A DNA stretch of 64,000 nucleotides, taken from contig NZ_VSIY01000017.1 of the NCBI RefSeq assembly GCF_008086115.1, positions 34,458-98,457 on the forward strand, read 5' to 3'. The translations under genes and the position numbers were made by a program. This DNA comes from Maritimibacter fusiformis (GTDB taxonomy: Bacteria; Pseudomonadota; Alphaproteobacteria; Rhodobacterales; Rhodobacteraceae). Under the pieces are notes generated by a model. The model ran no database searches. It saw only the letters and a program-made list of their open reading frames with translations, and had not been told where the DNA came from. Shown here in pieces: positions 50,378 through 60,025 of this stretch. Position 1 is the stretch's first letter, and every line of letters begins with the position of its first letter.

Positions 50378-53300
50378 CCATGGACGGAGCAGATTCAGAC
50401 CGAGGGTTGGTCATCGTTCCCGCCGGCGCGGGCGCGGGAAAAACCCATCGTATCAAGACCCAGCTTTCTGACTGGGTGAAGCGCAAGATCGTACGACCCG
50501 AACGCATCCTTGCGGTGACCTTTACCGAAGCCGCTGCGGGCGAATTGCGCGAACGTATCCGGGCGGGTCTTCTGGCGGACGGGCTGGTCACCGAGGCTAT
50601 GGCCGTGGAGCGCGCATATGTCTCTACCATCCATGGCTTAGGCCTGCGTTTATTGACGGAACATGCGTTGGCAGCAGGTGCATCTCTGCAACCCCGTCAC
50701 CTTGGCGATGCTGAACGCGAGCTGCTGGTCCGGCAGGCGCTGGCCCATGCAAAGTCGCTTGATCCGATCAAGGCTGAACCCGAGCGGTTCGGATATCAGC
50801 CCAACTGGCAAAAAGGCGAAACGGTCGAAGATTCATTACGGAGCCGGGTTCTGTCGATGATCGACCTGTTGCGGGGGCTCGGCGACAAAGGCCGTGATCC
50901 CGGGCTGATCGCACCCGCACTAACGCGACTCGATGAAATCTATGGCAAGGTGATCGCAGACCCCACAGCCGCCCGTGATGCGTTGGCGACGGCAGTTGCC
51001 ACCATCCTCACGGTTTTTCCTGACGGTGGCATGGACGGCGTGACAGCCAAGGGCCCCCGCGAGACACTGGAAAACAATCTGGCCCTGTTTCGCCGTGTCG
51101 AACGCGACCCGGCGATGCTGGATCGGGACTGGAGCCTTTGGCAGTCACTACGCAACCTCTTTATCTCGAACCGGAATTCAAAAACGCCTGAGGGCTATGA
51201 CGATCTTGCGCTTGCGATCATGCAGGCTGCCGAGGTGCTGCCGTCACATCCCGGCCCCTTGGCCGATGCGAAGCTGCACTTTCAATGCCTGATCGCCTGT
51301 GCGCAGGAAGTGATGGAGGCTTACGAGGCGCGCAAAAAGGCGCTTGGGCTGATTGACTATGCCGACATGATTGCAGGCGCCGAGCGGCTATTGCGCACTG
51401 ATTCGGCAGTTCGACAGGCAGTGCTGGATGAGATCGACTGCGTCATCATCGACGAATTTCAGGACACCAACCCGGTGCAGTTCGCGTTGCTCTGGCAATT
51501 AGGTGCCCGTGCGCCACGAACCCTGCTGGTGGGGGATGTAAAGCAGTCGATCATGGGGTTTCAGGGCGCCGATCCCCGCCTGTCTCAGGCGCTGGCGGCG
51601 GCCAACCCCGATGCGACGCAGCCCCTTGACCGCAACTGGCGGTCTACACCGGCGGTGATGGACTTCGTCAATGCTATGGGTGCAGGGCTGTTTGGCGCAG
51701 GCTATAACCCTCTAGCCCCGACGCGTGATCCGGTGTCCGGTCCTGCGCTCGAGGTCTTGAATATCGTCAAAGGTCGCGGGGTTCGAAAGTACTCGAAGCC
51801 GCAAGAGCATGTTGCAGAACGCATCGCTCAGATCTTGCAGGCGGGCGAAACGATCACTGATCGACACAGCAAGGCCCCAAGGGGTGTGCGCCCCTCTGAC
51901 GTCGCTCTGCTGGTCTGCCGGCACGCGACCGCAGCCCGCTATGCCGAGGAATTGCGCGCGCGCGGCGTACCTGTCCGCATTGCCGAGGAAGGCTGGGCGA
52001 CAAGCCCGGTTGTTCAGACGGCTCGCGCGGCGCTCAGCTATGCCGCGAACCCTGCCGATACGAATGCCGCGCTTGTCCTGCGCACCCTCGGCCCCGATCC
52101 GCTCAGCCTCCAAGCCGCCATGCAAGCGCAGATCCAAGGTCGGTTGGCGGATGATGCGGTCCTGATGCAGCTAGCGGCGTTGTCGGACCGCCTTACTCGC
52201 TTGCCGATTTCCAATGCAGTGGACCTGGTGATCAATGCTGCAGGGCTTCGGGTCTGGGCTGACCGTCAGCCCGACCCGGCACAGGCGCGTGCTGACCTTC
52301 TGCGGCTTGAAGCCGAAGCAAGCGACTTCGAATCCGCGCACCGTGATCTCAAGGCCGCAGCCGGTTTCCATGGCGAAAGCGCCAAGGTGTTTCTTGGCTG
52401 GCTGGATGCTCGCGCGAGCGAGCGCGATTTCGACCGCCGTCCCGACCCCGCCGCCAACAGCGCCGAGGCGGTCGAGATCGTCACATGGCACGCCAGCAAG
52501 GGGCGTGAATGGCCGATCACCGTGGTTGCGGAATTCGACCACGGGATCGAAGACTGGCCGGGCACCACCGCGACCCGGTTCACCGCGCTTGACAAGATCG
52601 ACGATATGGACGCCGTGCTGGCCTCAGCCGCACTAATCCACACGCCGGGATTTGCCGCCCCAGAGGCAGAGCGACGGTTCATCGAGGATCGGCGCGCAGA
52701 TTTCGAGGCAAATGCGAAGAACCTTCTATACGTCGCCCTGACCCGGGCACGCGACCGGCTGGTTCTAGAGTGGCCAAGCTTCCTGAAGGAGCGTGACGAG
52801 GAAGCTCCGGAAGCCAAGTGCCTGTTCCATGTGTTCATGGATGCCTGCGCGCCACAGATAGGTGGTGATACACTGCGCATCGGCGGGGTTGATTGCCCGG
52901 CCATCATTAGGCAGTTGCCCGAACACGCGGGCTTCACCACGTATTCGGAGGCAGAGATCGCTGATACACCACTGCTCGGCAGCGCTACCCCCTTGCCTGC
53001 TGTGGAATTGACGCCCTGGAGGTTGCAGCCATCGCAATCGACAACCGCGCTGTCAGCCCCCAAAAGCCAGGGTATCGCCTTGGGCGAACCATGGCCCCAC
53101 ACCGTCAGTGACGCGGCGCGTGGGACAGCCATCCATCTTGCCCTGCGAACTTGCCTTACGCGATATGATCTAACTGAAGCCCTGCCCAAGGCAACCGGAT
53201 TGGACGACGCAACCCTGGCACTGGTCGCAGAGCGAGCGGCGGCGCTGAAAGCCTGGCTTGCGGCCGATGGATATACCGATCTGCTATGTGAAATTCCTCT

Positions 53301-53580
53301 TCTAGGACGTACTAAAGAGGGTGCTGAAATTCCCGGTATGATCGACCTGTTGGCATCGGGGCCTAAGGGTTGCCTTTTGATCGACCACAAGACCGGTGGT
53401 GCGGGTGAGGGTTTTGGCCTCTACTGGCCGCAGCTTTCTGCCTATGCCGACTTGGTCCGAGACATATTCCCGACGTACAAATTGAATGGTGTGGCAGTAT
53501 TTTGGGTTGATCATGGGCGGCTGGGTTTTCTGAACCTGGCCTCTATTCCTGCCCGCGGGCATCAAGAAAGTACTTCTTGA
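50374..53580 (+). CDS. AddA-like UvrD-type helicase-nuclease
   Basis: A 1068-residue superfamily 1 helicase with a C-terminal nuclease. Motif I is AGAGAGKT (17-24), motif II IIDEFQDTNPVQFALL (around 363), motif III GDVKQSIMGFQGAD, motif V-like WHASKGREWPITVV (around 708), and motif VI LYVALTRARDRLVLEW. The nuclease is IPGMIDLLASGPKGCLLIDHKTGG (about 987-1010) with QLSAYADLV following. Chromosomal AddAB repairs and degrades DNA ends; this diverged pair on a mobile element more likely serves defence. A strong GAGGAGG precedes the ATG at 50374. Its stop overlaps the next start by one base. Confidence 0.88.
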   Translation: MTMDGADSDRGLVIVPAGAGAGKTHRIKTQLSDWVKRKIVRPERILAVTFTEAAAGELRERIRAGLLADGLVTEAMAVERAYVSTIHGLGLRLLTEHALAAGASLQPRHLGDAERELLVRQALAHAKSLDPIKAEPERFGYQPNWQKGETVEDSLRSRVLSMIDLLRGLGDKGRDPGLIAPALTRLDEIYGKVIADPTAARDALATAVATILTVFPDGGMDGVTAKGPRETLENNLALFRRVERDPAMLDRDWSLWQSLRNLFISNRNSKTPEGYDDLALAIMQAAEVLPSHPGPLADAKLHFQCLIACAQEVMEAYEARKKALGLIDYADMIAGAERLLRTDSAVRQAVLDEIDCVIIDEFQDTNPVQFALLWQLGARAPRTLLVGDVKQSIMGFQGADPRLSQALAAANPDATQPLDRNWRSTPAVMDFVNAMGAGLFGAGYNPLAPTRDPVSGPALEVLNIVKGRGVRKYSKPQEHVAERIAQILQAGETITDRHSKAPRGVRPSDVALLVCRHATAARYAEELRARGVPVRIAEEGWATSPVVQTARAALSYAANPADTNAALVLRTLGPDPLSLQAAMQAQIQGRLADDAVLMQLAALSDRLTRLPISNAVDLVINAAGLRVWADRQPDPAQARADLLRLEAEASDFESAHRDLKAAAGFHGESAKVFLGWLDARASERDFDRRPDPAANSAEAVEIVTWHASKGREWPITVVAEFDHGIEDWPGTTATRFTALDKIDDMDAVLASAALIHTPGFAAPEAERRFIEDRRADFEANAKNLLYVALTRARDRLVLEWPSFLKERDEEAPEAKCLFHVFMDACAPQIGGDTLRIGGVDCPAIIRQLPEHAGFTTYSEAEIADTPLLGSATPLPAVELTPWRLQPSQSTTALSAPKSQGIALGEPWPHTVSDAARGTAIHLALRTCLTRYDLTEALPKATGLDDATLALVAERAAALKAWLAADGYTDLLCEIPLLGRTKEGAEIPGMIDLLASGPKGCLLIDHKTGGAGEGFGLYWPQLSAYADLVRDIFPTYKLNGVAVFWVDHGRLGFLNLASIPARGHQESTS

Positions 53581-54791
53581 TGCCCTGGGGAATACTCGCG
53601 CCTGACACCATCATTTCGCAGCGCAGGCAGCAGAACCTGGGCCTTGCTAGCGCCGTGCGGCACTTCAACGATCGTTCAGTACCAGGCTTGGGTGGCATGT
53701 GGTTTCCGATGCCGATTCTCTGGTCGGTTTTGGCGGTGTCCATTGCCGAGGAGCTAGGTGTTTCGGCCTTGCCAGTCGGCAACGCCGTCGAGGCTTTGAT
53801 GATGCGAAAAGCCACCGAACAGGGCTTGGCGGACCGTCGCGTGCGCGGTCTACGCAAGATGCAAGGGCTGAAAGACTGGAGTTTCAAGAATCTCAAGCGA
53901 CGCGGCACCTATGTGGTTCAACCCATCCGCATGGCCATGGTGCAACCACTGGTTGCGCTTGGTTTCGTGCGGGGCAGTCGCTTTGGTGCTTTCACCATCC
54001 ACACCGCAGGCGCGCAGATGCTAAACCTGCCGGTGATGGCAAACTACCGTCGTGTTCTGGGCGCATGGGCACATGGGGGATCCCCTCATGGTTTGAATAA
54101 AGTAATTGAAGACCTGTCGCCAAATGCTGCCGTCCCACCCGACGTTCGCAAGCTGATCTTGGCCCGGCTTGTCGGAGGTGACGATCCGTCAACGTCGCGT
54201 CGGCGTGCTCTTGTAGCACTCAAGACCGGGCCCAGTGCAGGTCAGCTCAATGCTGTCGAACCGCTCAGCGGGATAACTGCCGACCATTGGACGGACCTGC
54301 GCGCGGGGGCGGCTTTCATGGATTTACGCAGTGCCGCACTGGCGGTGTTGTATCGCTTGGAAGAACGTCTGCTTCAGCTTCGCGATGCCAATGAGGATGC
54401 TTGGCTGCCCTTCGACGAGGCCAATAAAACCGTGGGCGAGCCCCTCGCAAAGCTTCGCCGATACGCCCTCCAGCTGGGCGCCAGAATTGACGCAGCAGAT
54501 GAGTCAAGCAGCCGGAAATTCCTTTCAGAGGTCCGGGATTTGCCCGACCAACAGCTTCTTCAAAAGCTGGCCGAGCGCGATGGAACGGTGATCAGGTGGC
54601 GGGAGGATCGTATCGTTCTGGGACCAGCGGCCGGCGAGATGCCAAGCATCGATGCAGACGAACCCGTCAATGATGCCGAGTTCGCACCTCAGTTATTCCG
54701 ACTTTTCAATCTTCATTGCCTTGCGGCCGAACTGAACGGCGATGTGAACCCGGGATGTCGGGACTCAGCAGGTGAAGAACCGGCATTATGA
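53580..54791 (+). CDS. Unknown 403-residue protein inside the helicase-nuclease operon
   Basis: A soluble protein without a recognised domain, signal or membrane segment. Landmarks: PGLGGMWFPMPILWSVLAVSIAEELG (about residues 38-63), a basic stretch RRVRGLRKMQGLKDWSFKNLKRRGTYVVQPIRMAMVQ (about 82-118), and a helical middle with SSRKFLSEVRDLPDQQLLQKLAERDG. The ATG at 53580 overlaps the AddA-like stop (TGATG), and its own stop overlaps the next start (ATGA), so it is made in step with its neighbours and probably is a real part of the system. The tightly placed basic region hints at nucleic-acid or complex binding; no more can be said. Confidence 0.75.
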   Translation: MPWGILAPDTIISQRRQQNLGLASAVRHFNDRSVPGLGGMWFPMPILWSVLAVSIAEELGVSALPVGNAVEALMMRKATEQGLADRRVRGLRKMQGLKDWSFKNLKRRGTYVVQPIRMAMVQPLVALGFVRGSRFGAFTIHTAGAQMLNLPVMANYRRVLGAWAHGGSPHGLNKVIEDLSPNAAVPPDVRKLILARLVGGDDPSTSRRRALVALKTGPSAGQLNAVEPLSGITADHWTDLRAGAAFMDLRSAALAVLYRLEERLLQLRDANEDAWLPFDEANKTVGEPLAKLRRYALQLGARIDAADESSSRKFLSEVRDLPDQQLLQKLAERDGTVIRWREDRIVLGPAAGEMPSIDADEPVNDAEFAPQLFRLFNLHCLAAELNGDVNPGCRDSAGEEPAL

Positions 54792-56587
54792 ACACAACGC
54801 TTATCACCCTCTTCATGCCGCCCAAGGATTGTTTCGGGGATTTCGGTTTCTTCTGCGGATTTACGGCAACGCCCAATGTGATGGGGCAGATCCGGCGCAG
54901 CTTCACTGGAGAAATGGCGCGCCCCGTATTAGCCGCGTTCATTCACCCGACAATGAACGCAATTTCGGACATATCGGGCCTAGCCTGGATGTGGATGCGA
55001 CTGCAGGATCGAGGTTACAACCTCTTGCACGCCAAGGTTGCTTTGCTGGGATTTCGCAAACGCGATGAAGATGGATATATCATCAGGCTCGCGGTCAGCA
55101 CGGGAAACTGGACGCAAGACCCTTTGACGGACAGTATCGACCTGTTCTGGTCAATTGATCTTCAGACCGATGATCCGAAAGATCAGGATATTGCAGATAT
55201 TCGGGCGGCCTGGAACATGTTTGAATGGCTGCGTGAACGCGGGGATTGCGCGCTGATCGAACGGGAATATGACGGCGCGCTGCCCTATGCGCGCCTTAAG
55301 GAACAGATCGGTCACCTTCCGGCCTCTACCTTGCCGCCGCGCTTCATCGACAGCCGGTCTCAGGCTTTGCTCCCACAGGTTGTCGATCGACTTGGACTGG
55401 GAAAAAAGGCAGAACGCCTAATCCTTGGGTCCGGTTATTTTGAAGCAGAAGGCGATGGTGGCGCGGGGCTGCCTGAGAGGTTTCGCGAGAAGCTGGTCGA
55501 AGAAAAGCTCTTGAAGAAATCTGCGACTTTGGACCTGTTTTTGAACCCGCTGTCCTGTCAAGGTCTGGCCATGCGTGGCCCGGCCCTGACCGCGGCTGGT
55601 TGGAATCTCAGGCGCCCGATTTCCGCTATGCATGGCGAGGAAGGGCAACTTCACGCTAAGTTTGTATTGCTCGGCGCAGGGCACGACGAGGCCGTTGGGC
55701 GCGTCTATCTAGGGTCGGGAAATCTCAGCCGGAACGGATTTGAAAAGGCCGCCAGCGCGGGTGGCAATCTTGAAGCGGGCGTTGTCGTCGATCTTCCCAA
55801 AGGATTGAAATGGCGCAGCCGAAAGAACAGCAAGCATGGTTTTGCGACCCTGTTGCCAATCCAGTTCAACGAGACCGTCGAACCTTCGAAGCTACACTCT
55901 GGCAGCGGGTTTGTGCCCCCCGAGGAGCCTGAAACCCTGCCGCCAGTGTCTTGGTTGATCTGGAAGGATGGTACGATTTGTGCGCCAGGCGGGATTGTTC
56001 TGGATGTCATAGGTCCGGACGGTGCATCGTGCCCCACGCCCTGCATCTGGCCTGCACCTGCTCCAGCCGTTGTCACGCTGACACACGGTGGCTGGCGCGT
56101 TCCCATTATCGCGGAGGGCGTGCTTGTTGTGCCACGGCCATCCGAATTGACGGTGGAAGACGTCTTGGCTGGCCTGCAGGCGTTCCCAGAACCCTTGGAC
56201 GCAGATCAGCCCGATGACGGACCCGAAGGCGGCGAGCCAACGGTGGAAGCCTCGGACACCACGGATTTGCCACCCGCAACCTATGCTATTCGCCGGATGA
56301 TGAGCCTTCTGGTGCGGCTTGGCGAGACCCAGGCAAGACTTGACCCGCGAGATTGGCAGCGTTGGTGTCGAGAACTGCGTCAGACTTTGCGCGCGATCTG
56401 CAAGCAGGAGCAGCCGATGATTGGCTTTTTTCGCGATGCTAAGGCAAATCCCTTGCCGGCATTAATGGACCCGCGGATGTGCCCTGACGATATCAACCTG
56501 ACCTTGCTGGAACAATCGTTGAAGGCTGTGGCTCGGGAATGGAAGATCGATGACCTTCCGTCGCTTTGGGCTGACGAGGGCATGTGA
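54788..56587 (+). CDS. Tdp1-like phospholipase-D-superfamily phosphodiesterase
   Basis: A 599-residue protein with two phospholipase-D-type half-sites. The first is LLHAKVALLG with His81, Lys83 and Asn97 (STGNWT); the second is QLHAKFVLLG with His289, Lys291 and Asn312 (LGSGNLSRNG). The expected HKD aspartate is missing in both; the H-x-K...N pattern is that of tyrosyl-DNA phosphodiesterase 1, which removes proteins or other groups covalently bound to DNA 3' ends. The last ~200 residues are a separate region with an acidic linker. It overlaps the preceding gene by 4 bases and is followed after one base by the SNF2 gene. Confidence 0.8.
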   Translation: MNTTLITLFMPPKDCFGDFGFFCGFTATPNVMGQIRRSFTGEMARPVLAAFIHPTMNAISDISGLAWMWMRLQDRGYNLLHAKVALLGFRKRDEDGYIIRLAVSTGNWTQDPLTDSIDLFWSIDLQTDDPKDQDIADIRAAWNMFEWLRERGDCALIEREYDGALPYARLKEQIGHLPASTLPPRFIDSRSQALLPQVVDRLGLGKKAERLILGSGYFEAEGDGGAGLPERFREKLVEEKLLKKSATLDLFLNPLSCQGLAMRGPALTAAGWNLRRPISAMHGEEGQLHAKFVLLGAGHDEAVGRVYLGSGNLSRNGFEKAASAGGNLEAGVVVDLPKGLKWRSRKNSKHGFATLLPIQFNETVEPSKLHSGSGFVPPEEPETLPPVSWLIWKDGTICAPGGIVLDVIGPDGASCPTPCIWPAPAPAVVTLTHGGWRVPIIAEGVLVVPRPSELTVEDVLAGLQAFPEPLDADQPDDGPEGGEPTVEASDTTDLPPATYAIRRMMSLLVRLGETQARLDPRDWQRWCRELRQTLRAICKQEQPMIGFFRDAKANPLPALMDPRMCPDDINLTLLEQSLKAVAREWKIDDLPSLWADEGM

Positions 56588-56588
56588 C

Positions 56589-59135
56589 ATGGATTGGATG
56601 AAGGCCGCTGATTATCTTGAGCAGTTCGCGTCGCAACAGACGGATGAACCGCTTGATGCTGGACAGCGCGCATCTGTTGCGCAACTCGCCGCGCGGATCA
56701 GATCCGGTCAGCGGGCCGCTTTGCTGGCCGACGAAGTCGGGATGGGCAAAACCCGAATAGCGGTTGCGCTCATTTCAGCAGTTCGCAACGCGGGCGGCAG
56801 AGCTGCGATTGTGCTTCCGGCTGGGTTGGGCGTGCAGTGGCAGAAGGAACTGAGGCTATTTCACCCTGATGACCAGACCCTGCTGCCATTGCGCAGCTAT
56901 GACGGATTTATCGCGGGTTTCCTCACCGAGGAAGATGCCGAAGGAAGCCAAAAACGTAAAATCAAACACGCGGACTGGCTTAAGGATCGCAGACAGCAGC
57001 GGGAATTGCCGAAAAATGGCTGGGCCGATGAAGAAGTCCTGATGATCTCGCACACATTTGCAGCCATGCGCTTTCCGAACACAGGCAACGGTCCGGCGGG
57101 GGGATGGCGGCGTGAATTGCTTCCGAATGTTGTGCGCTTATTAGCAGGGCAACGACGCAATTTCATGCGCGACAGCTTTCACCGTGGTGAGATTAGCCAG
57201 GTCCATGCCACCCGCCGCGCCGCCCGCATGATTGCCGACACTATCATTGAACACGGTTTGTGTCGGAGCGTGCTTGATGATCTGTCCGGAGACCACCGAT
57301 GGCTTGCGGCCGATGAATACAAGGGCAAGATCCTGCCGCTCATAGGTTATGGGCTGGGTCAGTTCGACTTGATCGTCGTTGATGAGGCCCACAAGGCCCG
57401 TGGGGAGGATTCCAGCCTATCGCGCATTCTCGGACCAGTCAGTTGGGAGGCCGATGATCCATTCCGCCTCGGGATGACTGCCACGCCTGTGGAACTGGAT
57501 TCCGGGCAATGGAAGGACACGCTAGGCCGGATCAGTGGGCGGGACGATGGTGAAGATATTACTCCGCTTGCCGAACTTACCGAATGGATCAGCGGTTATG
57601 TCGATATAGTCAAACGCATCCGGGTCGAAGAACTTGACGAGCCATTGACCGATAGCTTCGAGACCGCTGCAATCAGATTTCAAAAGGCATTGCGCCCCTA
57701 TGTTCTAAGAAGGGACAAGCGACACGATCCTGAGATCAGCGCATTTCAGGAAGCGCATGGAGATTATCGCGTCGTCGAGGACTTAAAAGTGTCGCCGACA
57801 ACGAAGGGGTTCACTCGCGACTGGCTGCGGCGGTTTTGTGCAGCTGAAGCGCTTTCGATCCTGCCCCAGGAAGACCATCGCGTGAAGCGTGCAAGACTAT
57901 CGGTCGCCCAAGGGTACGGTTTTGGTCTCGCACCCGAATCCGAACCTGTTGAACAGCTGCCGCAGGACGATGAGTTAGAAGGCCCGCAGTCATTCTGGTT
58001 CGATGCCTTCCGTGGCCAGCCTGCGGATATCTACACCCATCCTGCGATACTAGCCGCAGTTCGACTGATCGAGTCTTATGCCGAACGAGACGAAAAGGTT
58101 CTCGTTTTCGGGCGTTTCATAACTCCGATGAATGCGCTGACCCGGCTACTGGACGCGCGCGAAATGCTCCGGCGACTCAGAGACGGACGGCACTGGCCAG
58201 CCTCGAAAGTACGGGATGAGAGCGAACCCGCCGTTCTTGCCGCCATGAACGACCCTGATCTCTGTGTGACGACAGGCGGTATCACTTCGATCAACCAGAT
58301 GCTGACCGAACGATATCGGAAATGGTCCAGTGCGCGCCGCACAGAGCTTGCAAGGCTGCATCGTGAACTCGAAGCCTTGGCACCGCAGGATGATACCGCC
58401 GCGCTGTTGGTTGGCTATTTGCGCCAAGATGACGATGATGAAGAGCTGCAAGGCGATATCGGGGCACTACTGGAGGCGCTTGACGACAGGCGCGAGAGTG
58501 CTGACGTACCGTGGTCCGGCGACGAAATGCTGGCGCTGTTCAAAGGGCTGCTGGATGACCTATCAACCGATGAAGAGCAAGAACACGACAGTGTCTTGCA
58601 GTCTAGGCTGGCATCGTATCTTCAGGACTTTTCCGGGCGCGAGGGCAATTTTGCCCGGATGATGTCTGGCGCAACCCCACCTCAAACACGCCGCTTGCTG
58701 CAGTCCGCATTCAACCGCGCCTCCAGCTGGCCAATGGTACTTCTCGCTCAATCCCGTGTTGGGCGGGAGGGGTTAAACCTGCATGAAGCCTGCCGCACTG
58801 TGGTCATACTGCATGCAGAATGGAACCCGGGTATTGTCGAACAACAGATCGGTCGCGTGGACCGCAAGGGCAGCCGTTGGCTCCAAGACTTGGAAAATTG
58901 GTATGGGCACGCCGAGGGCGACCCACCACGTATACGCATTCATCCTGTCGTTGTCAGCGGGACCTATGATGATCACAACTGGCAGGTCCTGAAGGAGCGG
59001 TGGATGGAGCTGCGTGCACAATTACACGGGGAAGTTTTGCCGCATCAGGGAACCCACGCAGCAATTTCCCCAGAACTCGAAGCTCTTAGGAACCGTATCA
59101 TTGTATCCACGCCAAACTTTGCGCCATGGGAGTGA
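56589..59135 (+). CDS. SNF2-type superfamily 2 helicase
   Basis: An 848-residue helicase/translocase. Motif I is DEVGMGKT (48-55), motif II DEAH (around 265), and the C-terminal domain has GREGLNLHEACRTVVILHAEWN and the arginine motif IGRVDRKG (around 752). A long insertion (about 570-680) with acidic QDDTAALL and DEEQEHD stretches lies between the lobes. It is related in architecture to BrxHII and to the helicases of DISARM-type systems but is clearly a different protein. The ATG at 56589 follows the Tdp1-like stop by one base. It is the last gene before the IS66 insertion. Confidence 0.88.
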   Translation: MDWMKAADYLEQFASQQTDEPLDAGQRASVAQLAARIRSGQRAALLADEVGMGKTRIAVALISAVRNAGGRAAIVLPAGLGVQWQKELRLFHPDDQTLLPLRSYDGFIAGFLTEEDAEGSQKRKIKHADWLKDRRQQRELPKNGWADEEVLMISHTFAAMRFPNTGNGPAGGWRRELLPNVVRLLAGQRRNFMRDSFHRGEISQVHATRRAARMIADTIIEHGLCRSVLDDLSGDHRWLAADEYKGKILPLIGYGLGQFDLIVVDEAHKARGEDSSLSRILGPVSWEADDPFRLGMTATPVELDSGQWKDTLGRISGRDDGEDITPLAELTEWISGYVDIVKRIRVEELDEPLTDSFETAAIRFQKALRPYVLRRDKRHDPEISAFQEAHGDYRVVEDLKVSPTTKGFTRDWLRRFCAAEALSILPQEDHRVKRARLSVAQGYGFGLAPESEPVEQLPQDDELEGPQSFWFDAFRGQPADIYTHPAILAAVRLIESYAERDEKVLVFGRFITPMNALTRLLDAREMLRRLRDGRHWPASKVRDESEPAVLAAMNDPDLCVTTGGITSINQMLTERYRKWSSARRTELARLHRELEALAPQDDTAALLVGYLRQDDDDEELQGDIGALLEALDDRRESADVPWSGDEMLALFKGLLDDLSTDEEQEHDSVLQSRLASYLQDFSGREGNFARMMSGATPPQTRRLLQSAFNRASSWPMVLLAQSRVGREGLNLHEACRTVVILHAEWNPGIVEQQIGRVDRKGSRWLQDLENWYGHAEGDPPRIRIHPVVVSGTYDDHNWQVLKERWMELRAQLHGEVLPHQGTHAAISPELEALRNRIIVSTPNFAPWE

Positions 59136-59240
59136 TGTGAAGTTCCAAAAATACCAACCGAATGGTCACGATCATATGTAAGCGGTGGCTGAGCCACACG
59201 TTGCTCGCCCCGGCGCGGACTGCGAGGTGATACCCATCTT

Positions 59241-59675
59241 ATGATGGGAGTGCGTTTCGCAATGGATGCTCAGACTGCGTTTCTCAGATCGCTCGGGGTT
59301 GAGATTTTCGAGAGCGGGCACCGGCGATGGCCAGAGGCGGTAAAGGCGCAGGCCGTCGCGGAGACGCTGGAACCGGGGGCAACAGTCAACGCCGTAGCTG
59401 GGCGTTACGGAGTGAAGCCGAACCAGCTTTCTGCGTGGCGATGCCTGGCCAAGCAGGGCAAGCTGGTCCTGCCCGCCGCCGAGACGGCGACTGAACCGAC
59501 GACCTTCGCGCCGCTGGTGTTGTGCGATCCGGAACCGCCGCAGGCACCGGAGCCTTCCCCGCTACCAGATGACAAGCTGCGGCTGATCTTCGGTGACGTG
59601 GCGATCGAACTCGCCGCCGATACCACGGCGGTGCGGATTGCCGAGATCGTGCATGCGCTCGGGGCGTCATCCTGA
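59241..59675 (+). CDS. tnpA: IS66 TnpA (accessory protein)
   Basis: A 144-residue protein with an N-terminal helix-turn-helix of the IS66 OrfA type: RRWPEAVKAQAVAETLEPGATVNAVAGRYGVKPNQLSAWRCLAKQGK (about residues 30-76). A proline-rich middle and a conserved LRLIFGDVAIELAADTTAVRIAEIVHAL tail follow. An ATG at 59262 is a possible later start. It overlaps tnpB by one base. In IS66 elements this protein assists the TnpC transposase. Confidence 0.9.
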   Translation: MMGVRFAMDAQTAFLRSLGVEIFESGHRRWPEAVKAQAVAETLEPGATVNAVAGRYGVKPNQLSAWRCLAKQGKLVLPAAETATEPTTFAPLVLCDPEPPQAPEPSPLPDDKLRLIFGDVAIELAADTTAVRIAEIVHALGASS

Positions 59676-60025
59676 TGATGCCGTCCCACACCGTCCGTAT
59701 CCTGGTGGCGACCCAGCCGGTGGACTTCAGGAAGGGCCACGACGGGCTCGCCGCGCTGGTGCAATCGGTCCTGAAGGAGGATCCGTTCACGGGCACCCTG
59801 TTTTTGTTCCGGGCAAAGCGCGCCGACCGGCTGAAGATCCTGTTCTGGGACGGCAGCGGGCTGGTGATGGCCTACAAGCGGCTGGAGGAGACGACCTTCA
59901 CGTGGCCGGCGGTTCGGGACGGTGTGATGACGTTGAACCGAGCGCAGTTCGAGGCGTTGTTTGCTGGGTTGGACTGGCGCAAGGTGAGGGCGCTGGAGAC
60001 CCGCCGCCCGGCTGCGGCAGAATGA
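59675..60025 (+). CDS. tnpB: IS66 TnpB (OrfB)
   Basis: A 116-residue protein with the IS66 OrfB pattern: VRILVATQPVDFRKGHDGLAALVQ, DPFTGTLFLFRAKRADRLKILFWDGSG and YKRLEETTFTWP. Required with TnpC for transposition; role unknown. It begins in the tnpA stop and is intact. Confidence 0.93.
   Translation: MMPSHTVRILVATQPVDFRKGHDGLAALVQSVLKEDPFTGTLFLFRAKRADRLKILFWDGSGLVMAYKRLEETTFTWPAVRDGVMTLNRAQFEALFAGLDWRKVRALETRRPAAAE

Noticed and set aside
52266..53390. 374-residue minus-strand frame inside the AddA-like gene
   Set aside because: Serine/arginine/alanine-rich shadow with no ribosome site; the sense strand has all helicase and nuclease motifs.
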